Shown here: positions 30,844 to 40,425 of the stretch, in pieces
Layout: every line of letters begins with the position of its first letter
How positions within the stretch are numbered: position 1 is the first letter of the stretch
Assembly (NCBI RefSeq): GCF_024519455.1
Contig: NZ_JALJRY010000027.1
Location: forward strand, 1-64,000
From: Streptomyces sp. STR69
GTDB lineage: Bacteria; Actinomycetota; Actinomycetes; Streptomycetales; Streptomycetaceae
Direction: 5' to 3'
DNA: 64,000 nucleotides
Program-made: the position numbers and the translations under genes
Notes under the pieces: generated by a model
What the model was told of the DNA's origin: nothing
Database searches by the model: none
The model's input: the letters and a program-made list of their open reading frames with translations, nothing else

Positions 30844-31223
30844 GGAGTGGTCGTGAACGAGTCGAAGTCGGCCCCGCCCGTGGTCCCCGAGGCGTGCGAG
30901 GTCCGGGTCAGGCCGACGTCCTGGGTGGCCGCGGCGGTCGGGACGTCGATCGTGCCGACCAGGTTCCAGGTGACGTCGTCGGTGGAGTAATAGCCGCTGT
31001 ACGTGGTGCCGTTGCGGACCAGCTTCAGCCACGACGGGTAGACGGCGGTGCCGGTGGAGTCCTGTGCGTCGGCCTCCGGCAGTGCGAACAACGGCCCGCA
31101 GAAGTCGCTGAGTTGGCGATTGACCCGGGCGAGCCGCTCCTGCCGCTGCGTCAGCCGCAGACCGTTGAGGTATGTGGCGGCATACCCGGCGAAGGCCGGC
31201 GCGACCGTGACGACTGCGATCAT
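30840..31223 (-). CDS. Chimeric ORF: membrane-protein N-terminus joined to a glycosidase C-terminus
   Basis: 127 residues in one frame, but from two unlike parts. Residues 1-51 (MIAVVTVAPAFAGYAATYLN, then LRLTQRQERLARVNRQL) are a transmembrane helix and charged helix like small Streptomyces membrane proteins. From about residue 52 the sequence (YPSWLKLVRNGTTYSGYYST, then DDVTWNLVGTIDVP, and a DFDSFT end) is the end of a jelly-roll (DUF1349/laminin-G-like) domain found at the C-terminus of secreted glycoside hydrolases. It probably arose by a deletion joining two genes; function is doubtful. Its stop overlaps the kinase stop by three bases. Confidence 0.6.
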   Translation of the reverse strand: MIAVVTVAPAFAGYAATYLNGLRLTQRQERLARVNRQLSDFCGPLFALPEADAQDSTGTAVYPSWLKLVRNGTTYSGYYSTDDVTWNLVGTIDVPTAAATQDVGLTRTSHASGTTGGADFDSFTTTP

Positions 31224-31334
31224 GGCGGGATCGTATGAGACTCGGCTCCCGAACGAGCCGGCCCCAAGCGCGACTCCGGGGCCGCCCGCCGTTTACAGCC
31301 TCCCCAGTCCGCGCTAACTTCACGGACAGTGGGG

Positions 31335-31348
31335 TGGGAGCGCTCCCA
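31335..31348. promoter_or_regulatory. CebR-type operator of the LPMO gene
   Basis: TGGGAGCGCTCCCA is a perfect 14-bp palindrome identical to the consensus I know for CebR, the LacI-family cellobiose-responsive repressor of cellulose-use genes in Streptomyces. It lies 108 bases before the LPMO start. Confidence 0.85.
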
Positions 31349-31455
31349 CCCGCCCGACGGTCCGGAACCCGCCGGATGGCGCCGGATCGCCCCACCCCAC
31401 GCCTCCACCTCCGCATGTTCCTCACGACCGCCGAGCGAAGGGACGTAGAACTGTC

Positions 31456-32550
31456 ATGCCTATGACAACATCAACCCAAGTCCCGGTAACCAACGCGCGA
31501 TTACCACGCCCCACCCCCCACCGAGCCCTCTTCCTCACCCTCCTCGCCCTGCTCACCACCCTCCCCGCCCTGGCCCTGATCCTCGCCACCGGTGGCCGGG
31601 CCGAGGCCCACGGCACACCCATGAACCCCGCCAGTCGCACCTTCCTCTGCTGGCAGGACGCGCTGACCGCCACCGGCGAGATCAAGCCCATCAACCAGGC
31701 CTGCAAAGCGGCTCAACAGGTCAGCGGCACAACGCCGTTCTACAACTGGTTCTCGGTGCTGCGTTCCGACGGCGCCGGCCGCACCCGCGGCTTCGTGCCG
31801 GACGGTCAGTTGTGCAGCGGCGGCAACCCCAACTTCACCGGCTTCAACCTCCCGCGCGACGACTGGCCGCTCACCCACCTCACCTCGGGCGCGACGGTCG
31901 ACTTCTCGTACAACGCCTGGGCGGCGCACCCGGGTTGGTTCTACGTCTACCTCACCAAGGATGGCTTCGACCCGACGAAGGCACTCACCTGGGACGACAT
32001 GGAGGCCACCCCGTTCCTCACCGTCGACCACCCGCCGCTCAACGGCACTCCGGGCACGGTCGAGGCCAACTACTCCTGGACCGGGCAGCTTCCGGCGAAC
32101 AAGTCGGGGCGGCACATCATCTACATGGTCTGGCAGCGCTCGGACAGCACGGAGACCTTCTACTCCTGCTCCGATGTCGTATTCGACGGCGGCAACGGAG
32201 AAGTGACGGGTATTCACGACCCGGGCAACCCCACCGACCCGGTACCCGGAGTCTGTTCGGCCACCCGCCGTACGACGGGCAGTTGGCCCGGCGGCTACCA
32301 GTCCGAGGTGACCGTCACCAACTCCGGCGACGTCCCGATGCTCGGCTGGATGGTCAACTGGACTCTCCCGAGCGGGCAGTCGGTCGCCAGTCTCTGGAAC
32401 GGCAACGCGACCTACACCGGCCAGGACGTGATGGTCCACAACGCCGACTGGAACGGCTCACTGAGTCCGGGGCAGAGCACCACCTTCGGCTACGTCGTGA
32501 ACGGCGACGGCGGTGACCCGGCAACTGCCCTTCCCTGCCAGGTCGGTTGA
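31456..32550 (+). CDS. AA10 lytic polysaccharide monooxygenase with CBM2, cellulose type
   Basis: 364 residues. After an N-in signal peptide the cleavage EA|HGTPMNPAS exposes the N-terminal His of the copper histidine brace; the second His is in WAAHPGW and the axial Phe in TFYSCSDV. The catalytic domain is followed, after a very short linker, by a C-terminal CBM2 (CSATRRTTGSWPGGYQSEVT, with a WSLP-like strand and WNGNATYTG). Such enzymes cleave crystalline cellulose oxidatively. An ATG at 31462 is an alternative start. The CebR-type operator upstream fits induction by cello-oligosaccharides. Confidence 0.93.
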   Translation: MPMTTSTQVPVTNARLPRPTPHRALFLTLLALLTTLPALALILATGGRAEAHGTPMNPASRTFLCWQDALTATGEIKPINQACKAAQQVSGTTPFYNWFSVLRSDGAGRTRGFVPDGQLCSGGNPNFTGFNLPRDDWPLTHLTSGATVDFSYNAWAAHPGWFYVYLTKDGFDPTKALTWDDMEATPFLTVDHPPLNGTPGTVEANYSWTGQLPANKSGRHIIYMVWQRSDSTETFYSCSDVVFDGGNGEVTGIHDPGNPTDPVPGVCSATRRTTGSWPGGYQSEVTVTNSGDVPMLGWMVNWTLPSGQSVASLWNGNATYTGQDVMVHNADWNGSLSPGQSTTFGYVVNGDGGDPATALPCQVG

Positions 32551-32563
32551 GCCGGTGCTCGGG

Positions 32564-32596
32564 GCGGACCCGGTGGTCGGGGGCCACCGGGTCCGC
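32564..32596 (+). terminator. Hairpin terminator after the LPMO gene
   Basis: Perfect 13-bp stem GCGGACCCGGTGG / CCACCGGGTCCGC with a 7-base loop, 14 bases after the stop. Confidence 0.8.
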
Positions 32597-32663
32597 GAGC
32601 CGGGCAGGGAATGGGGGTTCAACCTGCCCGGGTGGTGCGTGGCTTGGGACGGCACTGCGGTGC

Positions 32664-32720
32664 GACAACGTTGTCAAATGGTCTGCATACGACTCTACCG
32701 CCTCAACGGACAACGATGTC
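32664..32720. promoter_or_regulatory. Two LacI-type operators ahead of the first GH92 gene
   Basis: GACAACGTTGTC (32664-32675, perfect palindrome) and GACAACGATGTC (32709-32720, one mismatch), 45 bp apart. The perfect form recurs at 40414-40425 ahead of the second GH92 gene. Shape and central CG are typical of LacI-family sites. Confidence 0.7.
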
Positions 32721-32874
32721 AAGCTAGTTGGCCTGCGGACGCCGTCCGAGTGGCTGCCCTGCGCGCCCCCGCCGACCCATGCGCTCTTCCGTGGTACGGG
32801 TGGCGCACGCTACTGTCCCTGCGGCTTGTGCGACCTGTGGTGCGCGACCCGTCCGAAGGAGGAGGGGCCGCGTC

Positions 32875-35800
32875 ATGCGTTTCCGTCCCATGTCCCTGTT
32901 GCTCGCCGCCGCACTCGCGGTCGGCGGCGCCACCCCCGCCCTGGCGGCCACTGCCGCCCCACCGCAACTCGTCAAGGACCCCAGCGCCTACGTCGACCCG
33001 CTGATCGGCACCAAGAACGGCGGCAATGTCTTCCCGGGCGCCGTCGTGCCCTTCGGCATGCTCTCCTGGAGCCCGGAGAACACCAGAGGCGGCGCGACGA
33101 GCACCGCCGCACCAGGCGGCTACCAGTACGACGCCACCCGCATCCGCGGCTTCAGCCTCACCCACATGTCCGGCACGGGCTGTGCGGGCGGCAGCGGGGA
33201 CATCCCGTTCTTCCCGTACGCCGGTGAGGTCACCTCCTCCCCGGCGAGCGACACCAAGGACGCCGTCTACGCCTCCGACTTCAGCCACACCGCCGAGACC
33301 GCCGAACCCGGCCACTACAAGGTCGGCCTCGCGTCCGGCGTCACCGCCGACCTCACCGCGACGGCCCGCACCGGCTCCGGCCGCTTCACCTACCCGGCCG
33401 ACAAGCCCGCCTCGCTGCTGATCCGCACCGCCAACTCCGAGGTGGGCTCGACCGATTCGTCGGTCACCATCGACCCGGCGACCCGCAAGGTCTCCGGCTC
33501 GGTCACCTCCGGCAACTTCTGCGGCTACCTCGACCCCGAGGGTCAACGCGCCTACTACACCCTCTACTTCACCGCCACCTTCGACCGGGACTTCAAGACC
33601 ACCGGCACCTGGCAGGACGACAAGCTGACCCCGGGGTCGACCTCCGCGACCGGTGGCACGGGCGGGTTCACGAACGGCGGCCGTCCAGTCGCGGGCAAGG
33701 GCGCGGGCGGCTACGTCGAGTTCGAGCCCGGCACCGGCCCGGTCGGCGTCAAGGTCGGTATCTCCTACGTCAGTCAGGCCGGCGCCGAGGCCAACCTCGC
33801 GGCGGAGAACCCGCCGAAGCGCTCCTTCGACGCGGTCGAGGACGCGGCCCACCGTGCCTGGCGCGACCAGCTCGGCGCGATCAAGGTCGGCGGCGGCACC
33901 GACACCGAGCGCACCACCTTCTACACCGCGCTCTACCACGCCCTCCTGCACCCGAACGTCATCAGCGACGCCGACCGCAGATACACGGGCAGCGACGGCA
34001 AGGTGCACAAGATCAGCCGGGGGCATCAAGCGCAGTACGGCACCTTCTCCGGCTGGGACATCTACCGGTCGCAGGTCCAACTGCTCACCCTCCTCAGCCC
34101 GCGCACCGGCTCGGACATCGCGCAGTCCCTCTACGAACTCGCCCAGCAGAACGGCGGCATCTGGGACCGCTGGCTGCACGGCGCGAGCGGCACCCACGTC
34201 ATGAACGGCGACCCCTCACCGACCGCCCTGGCCGGCATCCGTGCCTTCGGCGGCACCGACTTCGACCTGAAGGGGGCACTCGCGTCCCTCGTCCAGGCGG
34301 CGACCGTGCCCACCGCGCAGGACCTCTCCTCCTCGGGCAAGCCGGTGCTGTCTGTGGGCCAACGCCCGTCCCTCGACAAGTACTTGAACCTGCACTACAT
34401 GCCGTCGGTCTCCAACGCCTGGGGCGGCGCCGCCGAGACCCTGGAGATGTCCACGGCGGACTTCGCGCTCTCCCAACTCGCCACGGCGGCAGGGAAGAAG
34501 AGCACGGCGGCCGACTTCGCCAAGCGCGCCCAGTGGTGGCAGAACAACTTCAACATCGCCGCCGACCCCACCGGCGGCTACATCGCCAACCGCAAGGCGG
34601 ACGGCAGTTGGGTCACCGGCTTCACCCCGGGCACCGGCAACGGCTTCGTGGAGGGCACGGCCGCCCAGTACACCTGGATGGTCCAGCACAACCCGGCGGG
34701 CCTCTTCGCGGCGATGGGCGGCACGGACAAGGCGCTCGCCCGCCTCGACTCCTTCTTCCATGAGGCGGACGGGAGTTGGGCCTTCACGGGCAGCGGCGGC
34801 GACAAGTCCGAGCTGGACAACGAGCCGTCCGTCAACGTCCCCTACCTCTACGACTACGCGGGTGCGCCCTACAAGACCCAGGAGACGGTCAGGGCGGCCA
34901 TGAAGCAGCTCTGGACCACCGACCCGGCCGGCATCCCCGGCAACGACGACCTCGGCGAGATGTCGTCCTGGTACGTCTTCTCCGCACTCGGCATGTACCC
35001 CCAGGTCCCCTCCCGCGCCGAACTCACCCTCGCCTCCCCGCTGTTCGAGCGCATCGAGATCAAGCGCCCGCACGGCAACGACATCTCCATCCGCGCGCAG
35101 GGCGCCGCGACCGACGCCCCGTACATCCAGTCCCTGAAGGTCAACGGCCGTAGCACGCAACAACCTTGGCTCTCCTCCTCGATCGTCAGGAACGGCGGCA
35201 CCCTCGACTACACCCTCTCCACCACCCCGAACCGCACCTGGGGCAGCGACCCGGCCGACGCCCCGCCGTCCTTCCGCACCGGCGAACAGCCCTACCAGAT
35301 CGGCGTCGGCCCCACCGCCGCGACCCTCGCGCCCGGAGACAGCACCAAGGTCAACATCAAGGCCCTGGCCCTCAGCGGCGGCACCGGACCGGAGGTCCGC
35401 TACAGCGTCGAGACGCCCGCCGGAGTCACGGCAACTCCCGCGCAGGGAACGGTGGTCGACGGCTCGCAGGACATCACCCTCACCGCCGCCGACGACGTCA
35501 AGCAGGGCTTCTACGACGTGAAGGTCACCGTCACCTCGGGCGACACGTCGTACGAGCAGCCGGTGTCCCTGACGGTCGCCGCGCCCGGCACCCTGCTCGC
35601 CGCCTACAACAACACCGGTGTCTCCGACGACACCGGTGAGCACGACGAGGCGGACTTCGACGGGGGCGGCTGGAGCTACTCCCTCCAGGCGCTCGCGGCG
35701 GCCGGGCTGACCCCGGGCGGCGCGGGCACGGTGGACGGGCTCGGCTTCACCTGGCCCAACTCGCCGAACGGGCGCCCGGACAATGTCTCGGCTGCCGGTC

Positions 35801-36147
35801 AGACCCTCCAACTCGCGCAGCCCGCGGCCAACTTGTCCTTCGTCGGCAGCGCGGTCAACGGCAACCAGCAGACGAAGGCGACCGTCACCTACACCGACGG
35901 CAGCACGGATGTGATCGATCTGTCCTTCACGGACTGGACGGTCGGCGGTGGCGGCGGAACCGTGCAGTACGGCAACGAGATCGTCGCCAGGTCCGCGTAC
36001 CGCAATGTCGCGGGTGCGGACAAGGACCCGGTCGTCACTTATGTGTTCGCCACCAAGCCGTTCGCGGCACCCACGGGCAAGACCATCAAGAGCGTGACAC
36101 TTCCGGACGACCCGGATCTCCATGTGTTCACCCTTGCGGTGAACTGA
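32875..36147 (+). CDS. Secreted GH92 alpha-1,2-mannosidase
   Basis: 1,090 residues. The ATG at 32875 follows AAGGAGGAGG and opens a Sec signal (SLLLAAALAVGG, cut after ALA). GH92 N- and C-domains run from about 35 to 770: DPLIGTKNGGNVFPGAVVPF, TFSGWDIYRSQVQLL, and GNDDLGEMSSWYVFSALGMY, which holds the acidic residues of the Ca-dependent active site. A C-terminal Ig-like/NEW3 segment and an NPCBM-like sugar-binding domain follow. It trims alpha-linked mannose from N-glycans or fungal mannan outside the cell. Confidence 0.93.
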   Translation: MRFRPMSLLLAAALAVGGATPALAATAAPPQLVKDPSAYVDPLIGTKNGGNVFPGAVVPFGMLSWSPENTRGGATSTAAPGGYQYDATRIRGFSLTHMSGTGCAGGSGDIPFFPYAGEVTSSPASDTKDAVYASDFSHTAETAEPGHYKVGLASGVTADLTATARTGSGRFTYPADKPASLLIRTANSEVGSTDSSVTIDPATRKVSGSVTSGNFCGYLDPEGQRAYYTLYFTATFDRDFKTTGTWQDDKLTPGSTSATGGTGGFTNGGRPVAGKGAGGYVEFEPGTGPVGVKVGISYVSQAGAEANLAAENPPKRSFDAVEDAAHRAWRDQLGAIKVGGGTDTERTTFYTALYHALLHPNVISDADRRYTGSDGKVHKISRGHQAQYGTFSGWDIYRSQVQLLTLLSPRTGSDIAQSLYELAQQNGGIWDRWLHGASGTHVMNGDPSPTALAGIRAFGGTDFDLKGALASLVQAATVPTAQDLSSSGKPVLSVGQRPSLDKYLNLHYMPSVSNAWGGAAETLEMSTADFALSQLATAAGKKSTAADFAKRAQWWQNNFNIAADPTGGYIANRKADGSWVTGFTPGTGNGFVEGTAAQYTWMVQHNPAGLFAAMGGTDKALARLDSFFHEADGSWAFTGSGGDKSELDNEPSVNVPYLYDYAGAPYKTQETVRAAMKQLWTTDPAGIPGNDDLGEMSSWYVFSALGMYPQVPSRAELTLASPLFERIEIKRPHGNDISIRAQGAATDAPYIQSLKVNGRSTQQPWLSSSIVRNGGTLDYTLSTTPNRTWGSDPADAPPSFRTGEQPYQIGVGPTAATLAPGDSTKVNIKALALSGGTGPEVRYSVETPAGVTATPAQGTVVDGSQDITLTAADDVKQGFYDVKVTVTSGDTSYEQPVSLTVAAPGTLLAAYNNTGVSDDTGEHDEADFDGGGWSYSLQALAAAGLTPGGAGTVDGLGFTWPNSPNGRPDNVSAAGQTLQLAQPAANLSFVGSAVNGNQQTKATVTYTDGSTDVIDLSFTDWTVGGGGGTVQYGNEIVARSAYRNVAGADKDPVVTYVFATKPFAAPTGKTIKSVTLPDDPDLHVFTLAVN

Positions 36148-36157
36148 CGTCCACTAT

Positions 36158-36192
36158 GTGTGCCCTCGCCCGTTCCGGTGGCGGGGGCACAC
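36158..36192 (+). terminator. Hairpin terminator after the first GH92 gene
   Basis: 13-bp stem GTGTGCCCTCGCC / GGCGGGGGCACAC (one G-T pair), 9-base loop, 10 bases after the stop. Confidence 0.75.
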
Positions 36193-36214
36193 CGGCGCGT
36201 GCGAGCATCCGCAG

Positions 36215-36589
36215 ATGGTTAAACGGCCGCAGCTGCCCGAGGAGTTCCGGGCCGAGGCGCGTTCGGCCTTCGCTTTCCTGGTCGAGGGCGAGGGCTTCGC
36301 GCCGCCGGAGGACATAGACGGCGGGCTGCGCTATCTGCGCGCCGATCTGATGGTGCGCGTCTGGTTCCTGGGCGGCGCCGAATCGGAGGTCCTGACACGG
36401 CTGATCCCCCTGGCGCCGGACGGCACCAGGGGGAAAGGGGCTTGGCTGGACGATCTGTACAAGGCCGCCGCGTGCGGCCCGGCCCAGGACGTCCCCGTCT
36501 TCGCGTCGACCAGAAGAGGCGTGCTCAGACGGGTTCACCAGCACGCGGAGGCGTTGCGCAGGCTGCTGCCCCGCCTCCCCGTGCCGTGA
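36215..36589 (+). CDS. Hypothetical protein
   Basis: 124 residues from the ATG (MVKRPQLPEEFRAEARSAFA). It is mixed alpha/beta and acidic in its first half, with no signal peptide or membrane segment. I do not recognise a family. The start lacks a clear ribosome site. It lies between the convergent GH92 genes, after a terminator, so it is probably transcribed alone. Confidence 0.6.
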   Translation: MVKRPQLPEEFRAEARSAFAFLVEGEGFAPPEDIDGGLRYLRADLMVRVWFLGGAESEVLTRLIPLAPDGTRGKGAWLDDLYKAAACGPAQDVPVFASTRRGVLRRVHQHAEALRRLLPRLPVP

Positions 36590-36596
36590 CCGTGCC

Positions 36597-39500
36597 TCAG
36601 GCCAGCAGCTCCACCTCCGCGAGCGTCGAGGAACTGTCCAGGACGAGGCGGTAGTGCGCGTACGAGCCCGGTGACTTGACCGAGAAGGCGCGCGTCTGCT
36701 TGGCCCAGGTGAAGGACTCGCCGGAGCGTCTGTCGAGCGTCTTCCACTTGCTGCCGTCGGCCGAGCCCTGGAGGGTCCAGCCGGTCGGTGCCGACGTGCG
36801 GTCCGTCGACGAGGTCAGCGTGTACTGGATGCCCTTGGTGGCCTTGGCGACCGGCAGGTCCACCGAGGTCACCGTCGCGGCCGTGGCCGACGTGTTGTCG
36901 AACAGGGCGCCGGTAGCGGCGAGTTGGTCGCTGCGGGGCGTCGGCACCTTGTCGTTCTTGGTGATCGACACCGGCGCCGCGTTCTTGCCGCTGCCCCACG
37001 TCGAGGGCTTGGAGCCCATGGAGAAGTCCAGCACTCCGCCCTTCTCCAGCAGCGAGTGCGGGAGCGAAGTCGACGTCCAGGCCTTGCCGTTGACCGTCAG
37101 ACTCTGGACGTAGACGTTCTTCGTGCTGTTCTTCGGCGCCTTGACGACCAGGTCCTTGCCGTTCTCCAGGTGGACGGTCGCCTTGGTGAACAGCGGGGAG
37201 CCGATGGTGTATTCGCCGCTGCCCATCACCAACGGGTAGAAGCCGAGCGCGGAGAAGAGGTACCAGGCCGACTGCTCGCCGTTGTCCTCGTCGCCGTGGT
37301 AGCCCTGCCCGATCTCGCTGCCGGTGTAGAGCCGCGACAGCACCTCGCGCACGTCCTTCTGCGCCTTCCAGGGCTCGCCGGCCGCGTCGTACATGTAAGT
37401 GACGTGGTGGGCGACCTGGTTGGAATGCCCGTACTGGCCCATCCGGACGTCCCGCGCCTCCGTCATCTCGTGGATGACACCGCCGTAGGAGCCGACGGTC
37501 GCGGACGAGGCCTTCTCCGGGGTGGCGAAGTACTCGTCGAGCTTGTCGCCCAGGGCCTTCTGGCCGCCGTAGAGGTTGGCGAGGCCGCGGCTGTCCTGCG
37601 GGGCGGTGAAGGCGTAGCCCCAGCCGTCGGTCTCCGTGTAGTCGTAACCCCAGATCTTCGGGTCGTAACTCGCCGAGTCCACCCGCCAGTTGCCCTTGGC
37701 GTCCTTGCCCTGGAAGAACCCGGCCTGCTTGTCGAAGAGGTTCACGTAGTCCTGGGCCCGGTTGAGGAAGTACTCGGACTCCTCCTTGTAGCGCTTCTCC
37801 CCGGTCTTCCTGTAGAGGGCCAGGCCCATCTGGGCGATGCCGTAGTCGTTGTTGTAGCCCTCCATGGCCCAGGAGAAGCCCTCGCCGGTGTCCGTGCTCG
37901 TGTAGCCGAGGAAGGGCGAGGTGGTCATGCCCTTGCGGCCGACGCCCGAGGAGGGCGGGACGACGGTGGCGTTCTTCACGGCCGCGTCGTAGGCCGACTT
38001 GGCGTCGAACTGCACGCCCTTGACGTACGCGTCCGCGAACGCGACGTCGGAGGAGGTGCCGGTCATCAGGTCCGCGTAGCCGGGGGAGGACCAGCGCGAG
38101 GTCCAGCCGCCGTCCTTGTACTGCTGCACGAACCCGTCGACCATCTCACCCGCCTGACCGGGCGTCAGGAGCGAGTACGCCGGCCAGGTGGTCCGATAGG
38201 TGTCCCAGAAGCCGTTGTTGACGTACACCTTGCCGTCCACGATCTTCGCACCGGTGTGCGTCGGGGTGTCCTGGCTCGGCATCGGGGAGAATGGCGAGGC
38301 GTACTGGTAGGTCGAACCGACCTTCTCGAAGCCGGAGTTGGGGTACAGGTACAGCCGGTACATGCTGGAGTAGAGCGTGGTCAGCTGGTCGGGGGTCGCG
38401 CCCTCCACCTCGACCTTGCCGAGCAGCTTGTCCCACACCTTCTGGGCCTGGTCCTTGACCGTGTCGAAGGAGGTGCCGTCCGGGATCTCCTGGCGCAGGT
38501 TGTCCTTCGCCTGGTCGACGCTGATCAGCGAGGTGGCCAGGCGCAGGGTGACCGTGTGGTCGGCGCCCGCCTTGAACCGCAGATAGCCCTTGACCCCGGT
38601 GGACGAGCCGTCCGTCACCGGCGCGTCGAACACGCCGTAGACGAAGAGCCGGGTGGCGCCCGTGGACAGCCCGGACTTGACGTCGGAGTAGCCGGTGACG
38701 GTCCCGTTGGTCTTGTCGAGGGTCAGGCCCGCCTGCTCGGTGACGTTGTCGAAGATGACGCTCGCGTCGTCGCCGGGGTAGGTGAAGCGCAGCGAGGCCG
38801 CGTGGTCGGTCGGAGCCATCTCGGCCTTGAGACCGTTCTCGAACGTGACGCCGTAGTAGTACGGGCGCGCGGTCTCGTTCTCGTGCTTGAAGGCCAACTC
38901 CCGGGCGTTCGGGTCGGTGTTGGGGGTGCCCGAGGCCGCCGACGGCATCACCTGGAAGGTCTGCCGGTCGCCCATCCAGGGGCTGGGCTCATGGCTCAGG
39001 CTGAGCGCCTGGAGCGTCGGCAGGTTGGCGTCGTTGTTCGCTCGTGCGTAGTCGTACAGCCAGCTGAGCGACGACGAATTCGTCACCGGGGTCCAGAAGT
39101 TGAAGCCGTGCGGGAGAGCCGTCGCGGGGAAGTTGTTGCCGCGCGAGAAGCTGCCGCTGGAGTTGGTGCCCCGGGTGGTGAGCGCGTAGTCGGACAGATG
39201 CGCCTTCGGCTTGTCGGGTGCGACGCTCTTGATGCTCACGTCGTCCAGCCAGCCGCGGAACTTCGCCGGCCCGCTGGGGGAGTCGTAGGCCAGCAGGATC
39301 CGGTCGACGGTCTTGCCGGCCGCGACCGAACCGATCCGCGAGAGCACGTTGTTCCACTGGTTGACGTAGAGGATCTTGGCGGCGCCCTGTCCCTGCGGGG
39401 TGAGCGCGAAGCCGTGCGAGTCCGTCGCGCCGAGGCCGCTGAGGTAGGTGCCGTCGGTGAAGGCGAGGTCGACGGAGACGTTCGTGGCGTCGTAGTCCAG

Positions 39501-40388
39501 ATCGCCGTCGGCCATCTGCGGGAAGATCTTGTACGACAGCGCGGTGTCCCGGTCGACGGCCACGTTCACGTCGAAGACCTTGTTGTACGAGTAGGCCCGC
39601 CCCGTCGCCGTATGACGGCCCGCGTAGCGCAGTGCGCGCGTCCCGGTGAAGCCGGCGCCCGCCTTGGCCGTGGGGGAGCCGCTGGGGCCGTGGTCGACCA
39701 GCGAGAGCATGTCCTCGGGGATCGGGGCGGTGGAGCCGCCCGTCGAGAACTGGACGTCGGCGAGCTGCAGGATGTCGCCGCCGTTGTTCCTGCTCACGTC
39801 CAGCCGGAAGTGCTGGTACTCGGCCGGCTCGGCGAGGTCGTACGACTTGGTCTGGAACCGTGCGGAGAACGACTCGCCGGAGCGGGTGTCGACGGTCTTC
39901 CAGTCCTTGCCGTCGGTCGACCCCTGGAGCGTCCAGTCCTGCGGGTCGCGCTCGTCGTGGTCATTGGCCGAAGTCAGCGCATACGTCACTATTTTGAGTG
40001 GTTTGTCCAGGTCGAACTCGACCCAGCCCGTGGGCGCGAAGGTGAGCCACTTGGTGCCGGACTCGGCGTCGACGAGGTTCTCCTTCACCTCGCCCGCACC
40101 GGTGTTCTCGCCGCTGGCCCGCAGGTCCGTGACGTGGTCGTCCACATTGCCGGGGATGCCGCTGGTGTATCCCCCGTCGACACCGGAGGCCCGCTTGGAG
40201 CCGTCCGGCGCGGTGTCCACGGTGTTCAGCCAGTCCGGCGCCGGATCGCCCGTCTCGAAGGAGGAGGCGAACTCCCCGGCCGGAGCGGGGGCCTTGACGG
40301 GCAGCGCCACGGCCGCCCCCTGCGAGCCCGCCACCAGAGCGACGGCGGCCACCGAAACGGCCGCCGAACCCCACCATCTGTGATGCAT
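36597..40388 (-). CDS. Secreted GH92 alpha-mannosidase with F5/8-type C domains
   Basis: 1,263 residues. The ATG at 40388 has GGAGGA 7-12 bases upstream and opens a signal peptide (MHHRWWGSAAVSVAAVALVA). An upstream in-frame ATG at 40427 lies inside a LacI-type operator and lacks a ribosome site, so it is rejected. Order: F5/8 C (discoidin-like) at about 80-215, a laminin-G-like segment at 215-375, GH92 at about 395-1130 (WDTYRTTWPAYSLL; DEDNGEQSAWYLFSALGFYP), then a second partial F5/8 C domain. The first and last modules share repeats such as WTLQGS and SGESF. It is likely active on mannosylated glycans. Confidence 0.93.
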   Translation of the reverse strand: MHHRWWGSAAVSVAAVALVAGSQGAAVALPVKAPAPAGEFASSFETGDPAPDWLNTVDTAPDGSKRASGVDGGYTSGIPGNVDDHVTDLRASGENTGAGEVKENLVDAESGTKWLTFAPTGWVEFDLDKPLKIVTYALTSANDHDERDPQDWTLQGSTDGKDWKTVDTRSGESFSARFQTKSYDLAEPAEYQHFRLDVSRNNGGDILQLADVQFSTGGSTAPIPEDMLSLVDHGPSGSPTAKAGAGFTGTRALRYAGRHTATGRAYSYNKVFDVNVAVDRDTALSYKIFPQMADGDLDYDATNVSVDLAFTDGTYLSGLGATDSHGFALTPQGQGAAKILYVNQWNNVLSRIGSVAAGKTVDRILLAYDSPSGPAKFRGWLDDVSIKSVAPDKPKAHLSDYALTTRGTNSSGSFSRGNNFPATALPHGFNFWTPVTNSSSLSWLYDYARANNDANLPTLQALSLSHEPSPWMGDRQTFQVMPSAASGTPNTDPNARELAFKHENETARPYYYGVTFENGLKAEMAPTDHAASLRFTYPGDDASVIFDNVTEQAGLTLDKTNGTVTGYSDVKSGLSTGATRLFVYGVFDAPVTDGSSTGVKGYLRFKAGADHTVTLRLATSLISVDQAKDNLRQEIPDGTSFDTVKDQAQKVWDKLLGKVEVEGATPDQLTTLYSSMYRLYLYPNSGFEKVGSTYQYASPFSPMPSQDTPTHTGAKIVDGKVYVNNGFWDTYRTTWPAYSLLTPGQAGEMVDGFVQQYKDGGWTSRWSSPGYADLMTGTSSDVAFADAYVKGVQFDAKSAYDAAVKNATVVPPSSGVGRKGMTTSPFLGYTSTDTGEGFSWAMEGYNNDYGIAQMGLALYRKTGEKRYKEESEYFLNRAQDYVNLFDKQAGFFQGKDAKGNWRVDSASYDPKIWGYDYTETDGWGYAFTAPQDSRGLANLYGGQKALGDKLDEYFATPEKASSATVGSYGGVIHEMTEARDVRMGQYGHSNQVAHHVTYMYDAAGEPWKAQKDVREVLSRLYTGSEIGQGYHGDEDNGEQSAWYLFSALGFYPLVMGSGEYTIGSPLFTKATVHLENGKDLVVKAPKNSTKNVYVQSLTVNGKAWTSTSLPHSLLEKGGVLDFSMGSKPSTWGSGKNAAPVSITKNDKVPTPRSDQLAATGALFDNTSATAATVTSVDLPVAKATKGIQYTLTSSTDRTSAPTGWTLQGSADGSKWKTLDRRSGESFTWAKQTRAFSVKSPGSYAHYRLVLDSSSTLAEVELLA

Positions 40389-40413
40389 ACGAGGGCATCC
40401 TCCCGCCACGTGA

Positions 40414-40425
40414 GACAACGTTGTC
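40414..40425. promoter_or_regulatory. LacI-type operator ahead of the second GH92 gene
   Basis: GACAACGTTGTC, identical to 32664-32675, 26-37 bases upstream of the start codon at 40388. It overlaps the codons that a longer start choice would translate. Confidence 0.7.
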
